From contig DASVPL010000217.1 in NCBI GenBank assembly GCA_036382905.1, forward strand, positions 1 to 10,872: DNA of 10,872 nt, written 5' to 3'. Below the pieces are notes generated by a model. That model saw only the letters and a program-made list of their open reading frames with translations, was not told the origin of the DNA and searched no databases. Position 1 is the stretch's first letter, and every line of letters begins with the position of its first letter. Origin of the DNA: AC-37 sp036382905 (GTDB lineage Bacteria > Actinomycetota > Thermoleophilia > Solirubrobacterales > Thermoleophilaceae). A program made the position numbers and the translations under genes. Of this stretch, positions 1 to 6,792 are shown in pieces.

Positions 1-24
1 GACGCCTCGAACCGCCCCACTCCC

Positions 25-40
25 CGGCCGCCGACGGCCG
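25..40 (-). terminator. GC-rich hairpin after the DUF5995 operon
   Basis: On the minus strand, about 60 nt after the last stop codon of the operon, there is a perfect 6-bp stem (CGGCCG on each side) with a 4-nt TCGG loop, followed by GGGGAG. No U-tract follows. Such hairpins are often called as terminators in high-GC actinobacteria, but GC-rich sequence forms short hairpins by chance. The rest of 1-99 is GC-rich with no supported gene. Confidence 0.3.
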
Positions 41-99
41 CCCGCCGCGGAGCCGCAGCGGCCGTGGGCGCCAGCCGCAGGGCACGCCGGGCGCGGGCC

Positions 100-1071
100 C
101 TAGCCCGCGTGGAAGGCGCGGCAGTGCGCGTCGCGCGTGGCGCGGTGGCCCGGCAGCGTGCCGGCTGCGATGAAGTCGGCCCAGGCGTTCGCGGTGGTCG
201 CGATCGAGCGATCCACCTCGCTGCGCTCCTCGGGCGTGCGCGCGTTCATCAGGCGCTCGGCGTTGCGCCAGGCGCCCTCGCGCCAGCCCTTGACCATCTC
301 CTGACTGCCCAGCTCGTCGATCGGCGAGGGCTTCATGTCGACCCACGCGAACGTCGGGTCGTAGCGGCGCGCGTACTCGTCCTCGATGTCGTCGAACACG
401 CGCGTGTTCACCTCGTTCACGCCGTCGTGGTCCGGCTTGCGCGTCTCGCCGGACGGGGTGCGCATGCCCAGCTTCGCGTACGCGTGCGGGAGGTCCCACT
501 GCGTGTGGGCGTTGCTCGCGAGCAGGATGTCCTGGCCGGCGTGGTAGTCGCCCGCGGCCGTCGCCTGGAAGGTCACCCGCCACGAGTACGGCACGCGGTC
601 GGCGCGCCCGCGGTGGTAGTCCGCGTACGCGCGGAAGTAGCGGTTCGAGAAGTCCGTGACGACGTACGTGAACCACTTGCGGTGCGGGAACCAGCGCGGC
701 ACGTCGCGGGCGAGGTCGGCGCGGATCAGCTTCGTGATCTGGATGTACGCGAACGGCCACAGCGCCCGGTGGTCGCAGGCGCGGTCGAGCGGCTTCCACT
801 GCGCGCGCAGGCGGCGGAGCAGGTCGTCGACGCAGCGGATCGTCGCCCTGCGGCAGTTGTCGACCGGTCGCGGCTGCACCGCCGCGCTGACCTCCTGCGG
901 CGGGAGCGCGGCGGGCCAGGGGAGGTTCGCGTCGCTGTGGTCGGCGCTCGCGGTGGCGGGCAGGCTCAGCGCCGCCAGAACGGCGGCAATCAGGGCGGCG
1001 GACCGGACCGCCGCGCCTACTGGGCCATGTTTGCCCCGCGTACCGGGGCCAACTTGGCCCAGGTCGCCCAT
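100..1071 (-). CDS. Exported DUF5995 family protein, second tandem copy
   Basis: A 323-residue protein with no known biochemical function. Residues 1-43 look like a signal peptide: a basic start, a hydrophobic run around 24-39 (ALIAAVLAALSLP) and an AxA-type site (ATASA then DHSD). The mature part matches my recollection of DUF5995, with blocks NAHTQWDLP (residues 187-195), RKPDHDGVNEV (211-221) and EGAWRNAERL (265-274). His189, Asp193, His215, Asp216 and Asn219 recur in the neighbouring copy and could bind metal, which is inference. Cys73, Cys80, Cys99 and Cys317 also match that copy and could form two disulfides outside the cytoplasm. The ATG overlaps the upstream TGA by one base (TGATG), so translation is probably coupled. 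The N-terminal extension before the hydrophobic run is longer than in the upstream copy. Last gene of the probable operon. Coding call is firm; function unknown. Confidence 0.85.
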   Translation of the reverse strand: MGDLGQVGPGTRGKHGPVGAAVRSAALIAAVLAALSLPATASADHSDANLPWPAALPPQEVSAAVQPRPVDNCRRATIRCVDDLLRRLRAQWKPLDRACDHRALWPFAYIQITKLIRADLARDVPRWFPHRKWFTYVVTDFSNRYFRAYADYHRGRADRVPYSWRVTFQATAAGDYHAGQDILLASNAHTQWDLPHAYAKLGMRTPSGETRKPDHDGVNEVNTRVFDDIEDEYARRYDPTFAWVDMKPSPIDELGSQEMVKGWREGAWRNAERLMNARTPEERSEVDRSIATTANAWADFIAAGTLPGHRATRDAHCRAFHAG

Positions 1072-1985
1072 CACCCCGCGAGGTGCGCGGCGCAGTACAT
1101 ATCGCGGCGCTGGCGGTCGCCGGGCGTCTGGAACGTCGCGATGCCGCGTGCCCAGTCCGACGCGCGCGCCTTGATGTCCTCGGAGATTCGCTGGCGCTCC
1201 TCGTCCGAGGCGGCGTTCACGAGCCGCTCGGCGTTGCGCCACACGTTCTCGCGCCAGACCCTCACCATCTCGAGCCCGGCCACGTCGTCGCCGGGGTTCC
1301 AGGGTGCGTTCGTGGTCGATACGAACGGGTCGTAGCGCGCCGACACCTCGGCGACTACGCGCTCGTACGCGCGGTCGAGCACGTCGTTCACCACGTCGTG
1401 GTCGGGCTTGCGCGACGAGCCGTCCCTCGCGCGGATTCCGAGGGCCGCGATCACGAACGGCATGTCGTTCTGCACGTGCGCGTTGATCCCGAGCAGCATG
1501 TCCTGCGCGCCGTTGACCTCGCCGCTGCGCGCGGTCTCGAAAGCGATCCGCCAGGCCTCCGGGACGTCCTCGCCGCGCTTGAAGCGCTTGAACGTCTCGA
1601 AGTACACGTTCGCGAAGACGGCGACCTCGCGATACAGGTACTTGAGGTCCTGGAGCTGGTTCTTCATGCCGGCCTTCAGGTCGTCGCGGTACTGGCGCGT
1701 CAGCTCGAGGTAGGTGGTCGCGAACACGCCGCGGTGGTCGCAGCCCATCTCCCGCTGAAGGCGCTTCATCCGCTTGACCTGCTCGTCGATGCAGCGCGAG
1801 GTGGCCTTGCGGCAGTGCGGCACCGGCCCCGGCTGGGCGCTCGACGAGCTCGGCAGCGCGGGGAGGAAGGACTCCCAGTGCACGTTCGCGGGATGGGAGG
1901 AACCGCCGGCGGTGGCGGCGTACCCCCCGAACGCGAGCGTGCAGAGCACGGCCACGCAGATCCAAAAGCGCATCGCCTCAACCAT
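1071..1985 (-). CDS. Exported DUF5995 family protein, first tandem copy
   Basis: A 304-residue protein, paralogous to the gene that follows it. The N-terminus has a hydrophobic segment (residues 6-20, from FWICVAVL) and a likely cleavage site near ATA/GGSS (about residue 26). There is no convincing lipobox. DUF5995-like blocks are GINAHVQNDMPF (166-177), RKPDHDVVNDV (192-202) and ENVWRNAERL (246-255). Cys58, Cys65, Cys82 and Cys298 align with the four cysteines of the sister protein. Start choice is open: ATG at 1985 or ATG at 1973 (MRFWIC...), since neither has a well-spaced ribosome site. The GGGG just before the first ATG can pair in a 5-bp hairpin (1988-2004), which might limit initiation. 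It lies 34 nt after the DUF4393 gene and ends in a TGATG overlap with the next gene. Role unknown; the conserved His/Asp pattern permits a metal-dependent activity, but nothing proves it. Confidence 0.86.
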   Translation of the reverse strand: MVEAMRFWICVAVLCTLAFGGYAATAGGSSHPANVHWESFLPALPSSSSAQPGPVPHCRKATSRCIDEQVKRMKRLQREMGCDHRGVFATTYLELTRQYRDDLKAGMKNQLQDLKYLYREVAVFANVYFETFKRFKRGEDVPEAWRIAFETARSGEVNGAQDMLLGINAHVQNDMPFVIAALGIRARDGSSRKPDHDVVNDVLDRAYERVVAEVSARYDPFVSTTNAPWNPGDDVAGLEMVRVWRENVWRNAERLVNAASDEERQRISEDIKARASDWARGIATFQTPGDRQRRDMYCAAHLAG

Positions 1986-2003
1986 TCCCCGCGTGGCGGG
2001 CGG

Positions 2004-2018
2004 GAAACGCGCCGTTTC
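2004..2018 (-). other. Small hairpin between DUF4393 and DUF5995 genes
   Basis: A perfect 6-bp inverted repeat (GAAACG / CGTTTC) with a 3-nt GCG loop lies in the 34-nt gap after the TAG of the DUF4393 gene. Its arms are unusually AT-containing for this window. It could act as a weak intra-operon terminator or as an mRNA processing or stability hairpin that changes the ratio of the DUF5995 proteins. There is no U-tract after it. Confidence 0.3.
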
Positions 2019-2019
2019 G

Positions 2020-2928
2020 CTAGGCCAGCTCGGCGTCGATCGGCTCGTCGTCGGACGGGGGCCGCGGGAGCGCGTCGATCTCGGAGGTGTTGAGTGGCAG
2101 GACGGCCTTGCAGAAGTCCTCGCCGAAAGGCGTCAGGTGGATGCTGCGCCGGACGGTCCGGGCGCGGCCCGCGCGGGTCATCGCGTCGGCGACCTCGGGC
2201 TGGGCCTCGAGCACCTGGTAGGTGGCCTGGTCCTCGAGGGTCTCGCGGGAGAACCAGAGCAGGCCGAGCCGGTGCAGGTTGTTCAGGTAGGCCGCGACAC
2301 GCTCGGGCCGCCGGCAGCCCGCCTCGCGGGCGACCATGGTGAGCCCCGGCGCGACGAGCTGGGAGTTGAGCATCCCGATCGGGCCGCCGGTGCGCACGTC
2401 CACCGCCGCCTGCGGCCCCTCGCTGCACATGTGCCGGAGGATGCGCGCCTCGTCGGGTGCCATCTCCTCGAGGATGCGCTCGTACGCGGGGTGGCAGTCG
2501 TCGTCGAGGTGCACGTCGGCCGAGCGGCGCAGAAGCTCGGCGCCGCGCTCGCGCAGCGGCACGTCGCCGTTCGCGCTCCCGTTCGCGCGGTGGGACGGGT
2601 CGGTCCCGTTCGAGCTCGTCCCGGCGGCCGCGTGAGCGCTCTCGTCCACCACGTCCACGAAGCGCCGCAGCCAGACGCGCAGATCGGTGCCGCTCTCGCG
2701 GAACAGGTCGGCGGGCGCCTGCCCGGACGCGGCGAAGCGAACCACCCGCGCGCCCACGCGCACGGAGGTCTCGACGCTCCACTGCGTGGTCCGCCACCAC
2801 GCCACGCCGGCGATCCGCGCCAGCCCGGGCACGACGTCGAGGACCCCGGGGTCGTGGGGCTGCTCGGGCTCGGCGTCCGTGTAAGCCGGCTCGCTGTAGC
2901 GCGTGAACTCGCCGCCGGCCTCGGTCAC
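2020..2928 (-). CDS. Abi-alpha / DUF4393 family protein
   Basis: A 302-residue protein. The N-terminal part has an amphipathic or weakly hydrophobic stretch (about 28-68, including GVAWWRTTQW). A low-complexity Ser/Asn/Gly/Ala linker follows (about 97-122), then the conserved C-terminal domain (about 145-278). That domain shows the layout I associate with DUF4393/Abi-alpha: APDEARILRHM (157-167), a VDVRTGG segment (176-182), YLNNLHRLGLL (214-224), Tyr237 and IHLTPFGEDFC (263-273). The family is named for similarity to abortive-infection proteins, but its biochemical role is not settled. Start is GTG at 2928, only 4 nt after the DUF445 stop, so translation is probably coupled; GGTGA lies 4 nt before the GTG. 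No signal peptide is evident, so it probably sits in the cytoplasm, possibly at the membrane with its DUF445 neighbour. The acidic tail (DDEPIDAELA) is unremarkable. Confidence 0.82.
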   Translation of the reverse strand: MTEAGGEFTRYSEPAYTDAEPEQPHDPGVLDVVPGLARIAGVAWWRTTQWSVETSVRVGARVVRFAASGQAPADLFRESGTDLRVWLRRFVDVVDESAHAAAGTSSNGTDPSHRANGSANGDVPLRERGAELLRRSADVHLDDDCHPAYERILEEMAPDEARILRHMCSEGPQAAVDVRTGGPIGMLNSQLVAPGLTMVAREAGCRRPERVAAYLNNLHRLGLLWFSRETLEDQATYQVLEAQPEVADAMTRAGRARTVRRSIHLTPFGEDFCKAVLPLNTSEIDALPRPPSDDEPIDAELA

Positions 2929-2932
2929 GCGA

Positions 2933-4228
2933 TCACCCGAACACCGCCAGATGCGCGAGCCCGCCCGCGAAGCCGAGCACCGCGCCGTGCAGGTACAGCA
3001 GCCACTCGTCCTCCCTCATCGCACTGCGAAGCATCTCAGAGAAGTCCGCCGGCGGCATCTCGCGGATGCGCTCCGAGATCAGCTCGCGCACGCGCTCGCC
3101 CTGCTCGCGTCCGAACTCCTCGTCGACCAGCGGGGTCATCGTGTACTCGGCGCCCTCGGCGGCGACCGAGTCGCGGATCGCGTCGTACTCGCGCGCGCCC
3201 ACGGCCACGCGGACCGCCGGCCGGGCGCGGCCCACGGCGCGGTCGACGGCGGGTCGCAGGGCGTCCTCGATCATCTGGCGCGTCCGGTCCGCCCGCGGCC
3301 CGTGCATCAGCTCCTCGCCGATGTTCCTCAGCGTGACGATGTCCTCGGCGATGACCCTGGCGTAGATGTCGCCGGCCTCCTGCTGGCGCCGCAGGAACAG
3401 GCCCTGGAATGGGATCACGCCGAGGTACGTCTTGGGCTCGACCGGCTCGAAGATCATGTGGATGGCGATCAGGTTGGTGATGTAGCCGACGAAGATCCCG
3501 AGGATCGGCAGGACCCACCAGCCGTGGATCAGAAGCTCGCTGATCGCGGCCACCGGGAAGCCCAGCAGGAAGCCGAACAGGAACCCGAAGTTGATGATCA
3601 GCCGCAGCTCGCGCGAGCCGACCTCCGTGTAGACCTTGTTCGCCAGCGCCGGGTTCTCCTCCATGCGCCGGATGACCATGAGCTTGACGTCGAGGAGCTG
3701 GTCGATGTTCTCCGCGATCTCCTCGGTCACGACCTCGTGGACGATCTCCGGGAGCTGCTCCTGCACGCGCTCGTGGAGGCGCTCGCGGAAGCCGGGCGGG
3801 AGGTCGCGCCAGAGGTCGGGGTTCTCGCGCTGGATGATCCGCTCGACGGTGTCGCGCATGTCGCGGCGCGCGCTGACCAGCACGTGGTCGGCCATCTTCT
3901 CCGGGTCGAGCTGCTTGTAGAAGTCGGCGGCGCTGCCGAGCTTCGCGATCCCCTTGTCGACCGCGATGCTGCCCATCTTCGCCGCACGCGAGGGGATGAT
4001 GCCCTGCCAGCCGAGCCCGCCGACCATGAAGCCGGGGATCTGCTGGATCTTGCGCGGCATCAGGTGCACGAGCGGGGCGAGCCCGGGCAGCCGGATCCCC
4101 CTGAAGCGGATCGGATAGAAGAGCATGATCACGCCGCTCCAGTTCGTGACGTAGCCGATGATCCCCGAGAAGATCGGGATCGTTATGAAGTGCAGCCAGA
4201 CGCTGTCCAAGTTTCCCCCGCCAGGCAT
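2933..4228 (-). CDS. DUF445 family membrane protein
   Basis: A 431-residue protein if read from ATG 4228. Membrane segments are at about 12-38 (ITIPIFSGIIGYVTN), 209-231, 238-260 (PILGIFVGYITNLIAI) and near the C-terminus, 411-430. Two GY(V/I)TN...M(L/I)F.P motifs (25-39 and 248-262) show the internal duplication of DUF445. Each is followed by a soluble stretch that starts with an IP-containing block and continues with charged helices. The function of DUF445 is unknown; a role in the cell envelope is plausible. Start is uncertain: the frame stays open to 4357, but that would overlap the ATPase gene. ATG 4228 has GGGAG only 1 nt away, whereas TTG 4210 (giving MDSVWLHF) has GGGGGA 3 nt upstream and may be the true start. 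It follows the ATPase by 49 nt and is 4 nt before the DUF4393 gene. Confidence 0.88.
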   Translation of the reverse strand: MPGGGNLDSVWLHFITIPIFSGIIGYVTNWSGVIMLFYPIRFRGIRLPGLAPLVHLMPRKIQQIPGFMVGGLGWQGIIPSRAAKMGSIAVDKGIAKLGSAADFYKQLDPEKMADHVLVSARRDMRDTVERIIQRENPDLWRDLPPGFRERLHERVQEQLPEIVHEVVTEEIAENIDQLLDVKLMVIRRMEENPALANKVYTEVGSRELRLIINFGFLFGFLLGFPVAAISELLIHGWWVLPILGIFVGYITNLIAIHMIFEPVEPKTYLGVIPFQGLFLRRQQEAGDIYARVIAEDIVTLRNIGEELMHGPRADRTRQMIEDALRPAVDRAVGRARPAVRVAVGAREYDAIRDSVAAEGAEYTMTPLVDEEFGREQGERVRELISERIREMPPADFSEMLRSAMREDEWLLYLHGAVLGFAGGLAHLAVFG

Positions 4229-4277
4229 TCTCCCGGAGCGGGGCCGGTAGCGGCGGCAGGCGGGCGCGGGCTTGCGT

Positions 4278-6761
4278 TCAGGGGAGGGAGTCGAGCAGCT
4301 CCGTGGCGGTGGCGACGACGGGTTCAGCGCCGGCGCGCCGCGCGTCCTCGAGAGCACCCTCGAGCTCGGCTCGCGCGCCGTCCACGTCGCCCCCGGCGAG
4401 CATGAGCTTCGCCAGGTCCACGCGGCGGTCCGCGCGCAGGTGCTCCATCCCGCTTCCGCGCAGCAGCTCGAGCACCAGCCGCTGCTCCTCGATGGCAGCC
4501 TCCGCTCGCCCGGTCGCGCCGAGTACGTGCGCCAGGCCGGCCCGCGCCTCCGTCTCGCCGGACGCGTTCTCCATGGCCTGCGCCTCGACGATCACCTCGC
4601 GCAGCACGCTCTCGGCCTCCTCCCACTGACCGTCGGACGCCAGGGAGATGCCGTAGCTGCGCAGCGACGTGGCCATGCCGCGCGGGTAACCGCCCTCCTG
4701 GTAGAGCTGGTTCGCCTCCCGGTAGTACGCGATCGCCTGGTCGAACCGGCGCGCGTGGTAGGCCGCGCCGCCGAGCGCCTCGCGCAGCTTGGCCTGATCG
4801 CTCAGGTCGCCATACGCCTCGACCAGCGGGATCGCGGGCGCCAGGGCCGCGGCCGCCCCGTCCGGGTCGCGATGCTGAATGAGCAGGTTCGCCTTGACCA
4901 TCCGTGCGTTCATCTCGCCATGCGCGTCGCCGAGGCCGTGGAACAGGGCGATCGCCTCGTCGAAGTGCGCGCGCGCCTGGTCGAGCGCACCGGTGTTGCC
5001 CTCGAGGTAGGCCTGGTTCAGCGCCACCGCCGCGATCCCCCGCCGGTCGCCGTGTGCACGAAAGAGCGCGGCGGCGGCGTCCAGGTGCGTCCTCGCCTCG
5101 TCCGGCATGCCCATGTAGGACTCGGCGGCGCCCTGCGTGTCGAGCGCGGCGGCCTCAGCGTGCTCGTCGCCCTCGTGGCGCGCCAGGATCGCGGCGCGCT
5201 GCCCTGCGGTTCGCACGTCGTTCAGCGCTCCCGCGGCCCAGTAGCTGAAGCTCGCCTGGAGCAGGATGTGGCAGGCGCGGCGGCAGGTAGCGCGATCCGT
5301 GCTCTCGGGCTCGAGCTCGAACAGCGCGCGCGCCTGCTCGGCGATCGCGTCGGCCGGCATGTGCCCGTCCGCCCGGCGCCTCCACTCCGCGGCGAGCTCG
5401 GCGTCGCCCGCGATCGACATGAGCGCCGCCATCCGGCCCGACAGCGCCGTCGCGGCCGAGCCGAGCACCCGCTCGATCGCGTCCGCCACCCCGCGGGCGC
5501 GCGCCTCGCGCTCGCTCTGACCGAGGCCGTAGCGCACCAGGGCCGAGCGCAGCAGGCCGGACGCGAACCGGTAGCGCGCGAGGTGCCGCTCCTCCCCCGG
5601 CGCGTCCTCCACCGTCAACCAGCCGGCCTCCTCGACCAGCCCGTGCGGGCGGTGCTCGTCGCGCAGGAGGCGGTCGTCGATCAGGTCGACCACCGCGTCC
5701 GAGTCGAGCCCGAGCGCGGCGGCCACCACCTGGCCGGTGAAGTAGCGGCCCTCGAGCGCCGCGCAGGCGAGCACGTCCCACGCGAGCCGCGCGCCGTCCG
5801 AGTCGTCGCCGAACTCCTGCCCGAGCCGACGGCGCACGACCGCCGCGATCGAGCTCGCCGTGCGGTCGGGCTGGCCGGGCGCGAACCGCCACGGGCCGAG
5901 GTCGGTGTCGCGCTCGACCACGCCAAGCGTGCGCCACTCCGCCCACAGCTCGGCCGCCCAGCCCACGCGACCGTCGGTCAGCTCCCCCAGCCGCGCGGTC
6001 GTGTCGGGCTCGGCGGCACCGGTGAGCACGCGCAGGTCGTCCGGGGTGGCGTCGCCGAGCGGCCACCATTGCGCGAGCCCGCGGCCGGTGAGGTGGCGCG
6101 CGGCGAACATGGCGTCGGGCTCGTCGTCGCTGTTCGCCCCCGGCTCCGCGCCGCCCTCCACCGCCAGGAACAGGAACAGCGGGAGGTCGCGCTCGATCTC
6201 AGCGGCCAGCCCGAGCAGCAGCTCAGACCACCAGCGCCCGTCGGCCTCGTCGCAGTCGTCCACGAGGCAGACGATCGGCTTCTCGCGCGCCGCCACACGC
6301 AGGAGCTGGAACAGGGCATCGAACGTCGGCTCCCCGGAGCCCAGCCGGCCCTCCTCCACGAGCGCGAGCGCGGTGCGCGAGACGCTCATCACCTGCCCGA
6401 CGAGACCGAGGATCGGCAGCGCCGCGCCGGCAAGCCCGAGCGCCCCCTGGGCGAGTGCGAGCGCCTGCTGGCCGTCACGCGTCTCCTGCTCCGGCAGGTA
6501 GCGCCCGTCCGCGACCGTCCCGCGCACGGTGCGCAGCCGCGCCGCCTCGTAGCGCAGCTCGAGGTCGAGCTGCGCGAGCAATCCGGACCGCCCGCTCGCC
6601 GGCGGCCCCGCCAAGAACACGATCGCCCCGTGCCCGGCCTCGATGCCGCCGCCGCAGAGCTTCAGGGCGCGATCGACCTCCGCGGACCGGATCGCGCCGA
6701 TGCCGGTTCTCCTGACGCGAGCCACGGCGCCGAGTCTCGCGCCGGGAGCCGCTGCATTCAA
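4278..6761 (-). CDS. STAND-like P-loop ATPase with TPR C-terminus
   Basis: An 827-residue protein. The ATPase part (about 25-400) has a Walker A-like loop, GPPASGRS (52-59), in which Arg58 stands where Lys is normal, and a good Walker B, PIVCLVDDCDEAD (162-174, Asp168/Asp169). Between them is an unusually hydrophobic Ala/Gly/Leu stretch (about 101-136). Residues 300-480 resemble the helical region that follows AAA_16/NB-ARC-type ATPase domains. Residues about 490-827 are a row of TPR-like helix pairs (A.....Y...G....A repeated, for example RFDQAIAYYREANQLYQEGG at 672-691). It resembles LuxR/MalT-type or adenylate-cyclase-linked STAND proteins but has no HTH, cyclase or other output domain. 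Starts are TTG 6761 or GTG 6725 (MARVRR...); neither has a well-placed ribosome site. First gene of the probable operon. Likely a cytoplasmic sensor or scaffold; ATP hydrolysis is doubtful. Confidence 0.85.
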   Translation of the reverse strand: MNAAAPGARLGAVARVRRTGIGAIRSAEVDRALKLCGGGIEAGHGAIVFLAGPPASGRSGLLAQLDLELRYEAARLRTVRGTVADGRYLPEQETRDGQQALALAQGALGLAGAALPILGLVGQVMSVSRTALALVEEGRLGSGEPTFDALFQLLRVAAREKPIVCLVDDCDEADGRWWSELLLGLAAEIERDLPLFLFLAVEGGAEPGANSDDEPDAMFAARHLTGRGLAQWWPLGDATPDDLRVLTGAAEPDTTARLGELTDGRVGWAAELWAEWRTLGVVERDTDLGPWRFAPGQPDRTASSIAAVVRRRLGQEFGDDSDGARLAWDVLACAALEGRYFTGQVVAAALGLDSDAVVDLIDDRLLRDEHRPHGLVEEAGWLTVEDAPGEERHLARYRFASGLLRSALVRYGLGQSEREARARGVADAIERVLGSAATALSGRMAALMSIAGDAELAAEWRRRADGHMPADAIAEQARALFELEPESTDRATCRRACHILLQASFSYWAAGALNDVRTAGQRAAILARHEGDEHAEAAALDTQGAAESYMGMPDEARTHLDAAAALFRAHGDRRGIAAVALNQAYLEGNTGALDQARAHFDEAIALFHGLGDAHGEMNARMVKANLLIQHRDPDGAAAALAPAIPLVEAYGDLSDQAKLREALGGAAYHARRFDQAIAYYREANQLYQEGGYPRGMATSLRSYGISLASDGQWEEAESVLREVIVEAQAMENASGETEARAGLAHVLGATGRAEAAIEEQRLVLELLRGSGMEHLRADRRVDLAKLMLAGGDVDGARAELEGALEDARRAGAEPVVATATELLDSLP

Positions 6762-6775
6762 CCCCCGAGAGCGGG

Positions 6776-6781
6776 TAGCTT
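6776..6781 (+). promoter_or_regulatory. Possible -10 box for a leaderless cobalamin-protein mRNA
   Basis: TAGCTT fits the actinobacterial TANNNT pattern and ends 11 nt before the GTG at 6793, the spacing expected for a leaderless transcript. No clear -35 box or Shine-Dalgarno sequence is present. It lies in the 31-bp divergent gap to the ATPase gene, so any regulator here could affect both directions. Confidence 0.3.
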
Positions 6782-6792
6782 CCGCAGCGCCG

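Noticed and set aside
1072..1965. Upstream extension of the second DUF5995 gene (frame open to 1965)
   Set aside because: The extension overlaps the whole first DUF5995 gene in another frame and is Arg-rich. The signal peptide and the TGATG junction place the start at 1071.
1774..3336. 520-codon plus-strand frame, and a 500-codon one at 2903-4405
   Set aside because: Both are antisense to the DUF4393 and DUF445 genes, have compositionally biased sequence (His/Val/Arg/Asp-rich) and no domain match.
4229..4357. N-terminal extension of DUF445 to 4357
   Set aside because: It would overlap the end of the ATPase gene, and the added residues are Pro/Ser/Arg-rich, unlike the start of a membrane protein.
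6643..6792. Longer start for the cobalamin protein (ATG 6643 or 6700)
   Set aside because: These starts would run into the divergent ATPase coding region, and the added residues do not resemble the family N-terminus. GTG 6793 fits the cap domain boundary.
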